Assembly: GCA_021812845.1 (NCBI GenBank)
Contig: JAKAML010000019.1
Coordinates: 1-10,378, forward strand
Reading direction: 5' to 3'
DNA length: 10,378 nucleotides
Origin: Pseudomonadota bacterium
GTDB taxonomy: Bacteria; Pseudomonadota; Alphaproteobacteria; Rhizobiales; Hyphomicrobiaceae
Numbering within the stretch: position 1 is the stretch's first letter; the number at the start of each line of letters is the position of its first letter. Below are positions 8,472 to 10,378 of this stretch, one piece after another. The notes under the pieces were generated by a model. It was given only the letters and a program-made list of their open reading frames with translations. It did no database searches and was not told the DNA's origin. Made by a program: the position numbers and the translations under genes.

Positions 8472-10378
8472 CCAGTGGGCGCGCGAGAACCGTGTCTATC
8501 CGCCGAGCATGGACCGCCCCGGTCCGCGCGATCCGTCGCTGACGCCCTATGTGATCGACTGGGAGCGCTCGTTCCACAGCGTGCTCTACAGCACAACGTG
8601 CCTCGTGTGTGGCTCGCAGATGGGCAAGTCGGAAGCCATCCTCGACGTCATCGGCCACCGCTTCGACGAGCGCCCGACGCCGACGCTCTACGTCGGGCCG
8701 TCGCAGGACTTCATCGTCGACGAAATCGAGCCGCGGGTGATGGACCTGATCAATCAGGCTCCGGCGCTGGCGCGCAAGCTGTCGCGCGGCAAGAAGAACA
8801 AGCGCTTCCGCAAGGTGATCGGCGGCGTCGCCCTGAAGTTCGCCTGGGCCGGCTCCGCCACCCAGCTGTCCGGCACCACGGCCGGCCTCGTGATGGTCGA
8901 CGAGTACGACCGCATGATGGCCGACGTGTCCGGCGAGGGCGATCCGCTCGAGCTCACCCGCGCGCGCGGTTTCACGTTCCGGGATCGCAAGTACGGCGTC
9001 ACGTCGACGCCGAAAAAGGGCAACATCGACATCGAGACCGATGCAAATTCGGGGCTCGAGTTCTGGAAGCGCATGCCGCCCGAGGACATCGAGAGCCCGG
9101 TGTGGAAGCTGTTCCAATCCGGGACCATGTACCACTTCGCCTGGCCATGCCCGGCGTGCAACGACTACTTCATCCCGCGCTTCAAGCAGCTCGCGTGGCC
9201 GAAGGACGCCACGCCGTCACAGGCGCTGGAGCACGCCCACTGCACATGCCCGCGCTGCGGCGGCGTGATCGAGGAGAGCCACAAGCCCGACCTCAACGCG
9301 CGCGGCGTCTACGTCGCGCCCGGCCAGACGGTCGACGCCGACGGCACCATCCACGGCGAGCCGCCGAAATCGTCGACCATCTCGTTCTGGGTGTCGGGGC
9401 TGTGCAGCCCGTTCGTCACCTTCGGCGAACGCGCGCGCGACTACCTCGAGGCCAAGAATTCCGGCGACCCGGCCAAACTGCAGACGGTGATCAACACCGG
9501 CTTCGGCGAGCTGTGGGCGCCCGGCGGCGGCGACGCGCCGGAGTGGACCGAGGTGGCGCGCCGCAAGATGCCCTACCGGCTCGGCGATCTGCCGGCCGGC
9601 ACGGTCTACCTCACCTGCGGCGTCGACGTGCAGAAGAACCGCCTCGTCTACGCCATCCGCGCCTGGGGCGCGCGCGCCACGTCGTGGCTGATCGCGCGCG
9701 GTGAGCTGCACGGCGAGACGCACGAGGAGGAGGTCTGGGAGGACTTGGCAGACCTGATCGAGACGCCGATCCACGGCCTGATGATCAGGCGTTGCCTGGT
9801 CGACTCGGGATTCCGGCCCGGCAAACCGTTCCAGGTGCCGGTCAACCGGGTCTACGAGTTCTGCCGCCGCCACGCCCGCGTCTGCTCGCCGACCAAGGGC
9901 CGCGCGACGCAGTCGACGCCGGTCAGGAAGTCGAAGATCGAGGTCACGCCGAAAGGCGCCGCCCGCAAATATTCGCTCGAGCTGCTGCTGGTCGACACCG
10001 ACTGGGCCAAGAGTAGCGTGCACGAGCACATCCGTTACCCGTCCGACGCGCTCGGCGCCTGGCTGCTGCCGGACGACATCGACGATGCGTTCTGCGCCCA
10101 GATCGTGTCGGAGGCCCGCGTCAAGCGGCCGTCCGGCAAGGTGCAATGGGTGCCCCGCTCGCGCGACAACCACTTTCTCGATTGCGAGGCGCTGAACTGG
10201 GCCGCCGGCCACCTCTTGAATGCGCAGCGCATCAAGGAGGGCCGCGGGCTCAAGTCGGCCGTGGTCGCCGACACCGACGAGGACGTGCCGCTGGCCGACG
10301 AGACCGTCGCCGCCGTGGCCGTCCCGACGCCGCCGGCGCCCGCGCCGAAGCCCGCGAAGCCGCCGTCCGCCGCGTCCG
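8362..10378 (+). CDS. Terminase large subunit, GpA family (3' end cut by the window)
   Basis: This motor and nuclease packages phage DNA from cos ends. Numbering from ATG 8362: GSQMGKS (84-90) is the ATP-binding loop; LVMVDEYD (D180, E181) is the Walker B. CPAC (263-266) and CTCPRC (294-299) form a zinc-like insertion. CGVDVQ (D422), CLVDSG (D481) and NHFLDCEALNW (D607) fit the nuclease acidic residues. Codon 672 is the last complete one; the tail is Pro/Ala-rich, so little is missing. The start is uncertain. ATG 8362 keeps LAEIFERAEMLCRPATRTTPDQWARENRVYPP, which matches the N-terminus of lambda GpA, but overlaps the small subunit gene by 110 bases. ATG 8437 would shorten the overlap to 35 bases and lose part of that match. 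Confidence 0.9.
   Translation, partial: MPLTPFSAVSPTDLPKLAEIFERAEMLCRPATRTTPDQWARENRVYPPSMDRPGPRDPSLTPYVIDWERSFHSVLYSTTCLVCGSQMGKSEAILDVIGHRFDERPTPTLYVGPSQDFIVDEIEPRVMDLINQAPALARKLSRGKKNKRFRKVIGGVALKFAWAGSATQLSGTTAGLVMVDEYDRMMADVSGEGDPLELTRARGFTFRDRKYGVTSTPKKGNIDIETDANSGLEFWKRMPPEDIESPVWKLFQSGTMYHFAWPCPACNDYFIPRFKQLAWPKDATPSQALEHAHCTCPRCGGVIEESHKPDLNARGVYVAPGQTVDADGTIHGEPPKSSTISFWVSGLCSPFVTFGERARDYLEAKNSGDPAKLQTVINTGFGELWAPGGGDAPEWTEVARRKMPYRLGDLPAGTVYLTCGVDVQKNRLVYAIRAWGARATSWLIARGELHGETHEEEVWEDLADLIETPIHGLMIRRCLVDSGFRPGKPFQVPVNRVYEFCRRHARVCSPTKGRATQSTPVRKSKIEVTPKGAARKYSLELLLVDTDWAKSSVHEHIRYPSDALGAWLLPDDIDDAFCAQIVSEARVKRPSGKVQWVPRSRDNHFLDCEALNWAAGHLLNAQRIKEGRGLKSAVVADTDEDVPLADETVAAVAVPTPPAPAPKPAKPPSAAS

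Noticed and set aside
8475..9704. Plus-strand frame of 409 codons inside the large terminase
   Set aside because: It is a different frame from the one that carries the GpA motifs, and its product is Arg/His-rich without domains.
9217..10212. Minus-strand frame of 331 codons opposite the terminase
   Set aside because: It is antisense to conserved nuclease motifs and has no ribosome site or domain.

Overview
The window is a GC-rich stretch of a tailed-phage genome or prophage. It carries a lambda-type packaging pair (a Nu1-like small and a GpA-like large terminase subunit), a GpZ-like minor tail protein, an XRE-type repressor candidate beside palindromic operators, and a run of short, tightly coupled phage genes. 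GC richness, the protein style and the many small palindromes suggest an alphaproteobacterial host, perhaps Hyphomicrobiales. That is an inference; no host gene is present.

Layout. (1) 1-4064, plus strand: an apparent operon of ten short genes (the first cut by the window edge), mostly joined by ATGA/GTGA overlaps or short gaps with good Shine-Dalgarno sites. It encodes a small membrane protein, a two-part protein with a DUF551-like N-terminus and a DUF6362-like HTH C-terminus, a zinc-ribbon protein, a nucleoside-deoxyribosyltransferase-like protein and several unknowns. (2) 4065-4482: no convincing gene, but a dense cluster of hairpins plus the terminator of the next, leftward gene. (3) 4483-5484, minus strand: a four-helix membrane protein with a periplasmic coiled coil and a cytoplasmic winged-helix-like tail. 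(4) 5485-6131: a long leader and control region. Its leftward promoter (TTGACG, 17 bp, TATATT) has a 17-bp palindrome filling the spacer, and a related site lies at the repressor start. (5) 6132-7276, plus strand: XRE-type regulator, small exported protein, strong terminator, small metal-binding protein. (6) 7279-10378, plus strand: GpZ-like tail protein, small terminase, and large terminase running off the end.

The main unexpected signal is two families of short palindromic repeats, scattered through both genes and intergenic DNA. One is an 18-bp motif with five copies. The other is a hairpin of about 30 bp with five copies. Copies inside genes keep the frame, lie in N-terminal, C-terminal or linker stretches rather than domain cores, and are read in a constant phase on a given strand. 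Differences between copies often fall as matched pairs that keep the stem. This resembles protein-inserted palindromic elements described in Rickettsia, here in a phage.

The second notable point is the pairing of a membrane-anchored winged-helix protein with an operator-controlled leftward promoter and a nearby soluble repressor. Together they could form a membrane-linked lysogeny or superinfection switch. This rests on layout and predicted domains only.
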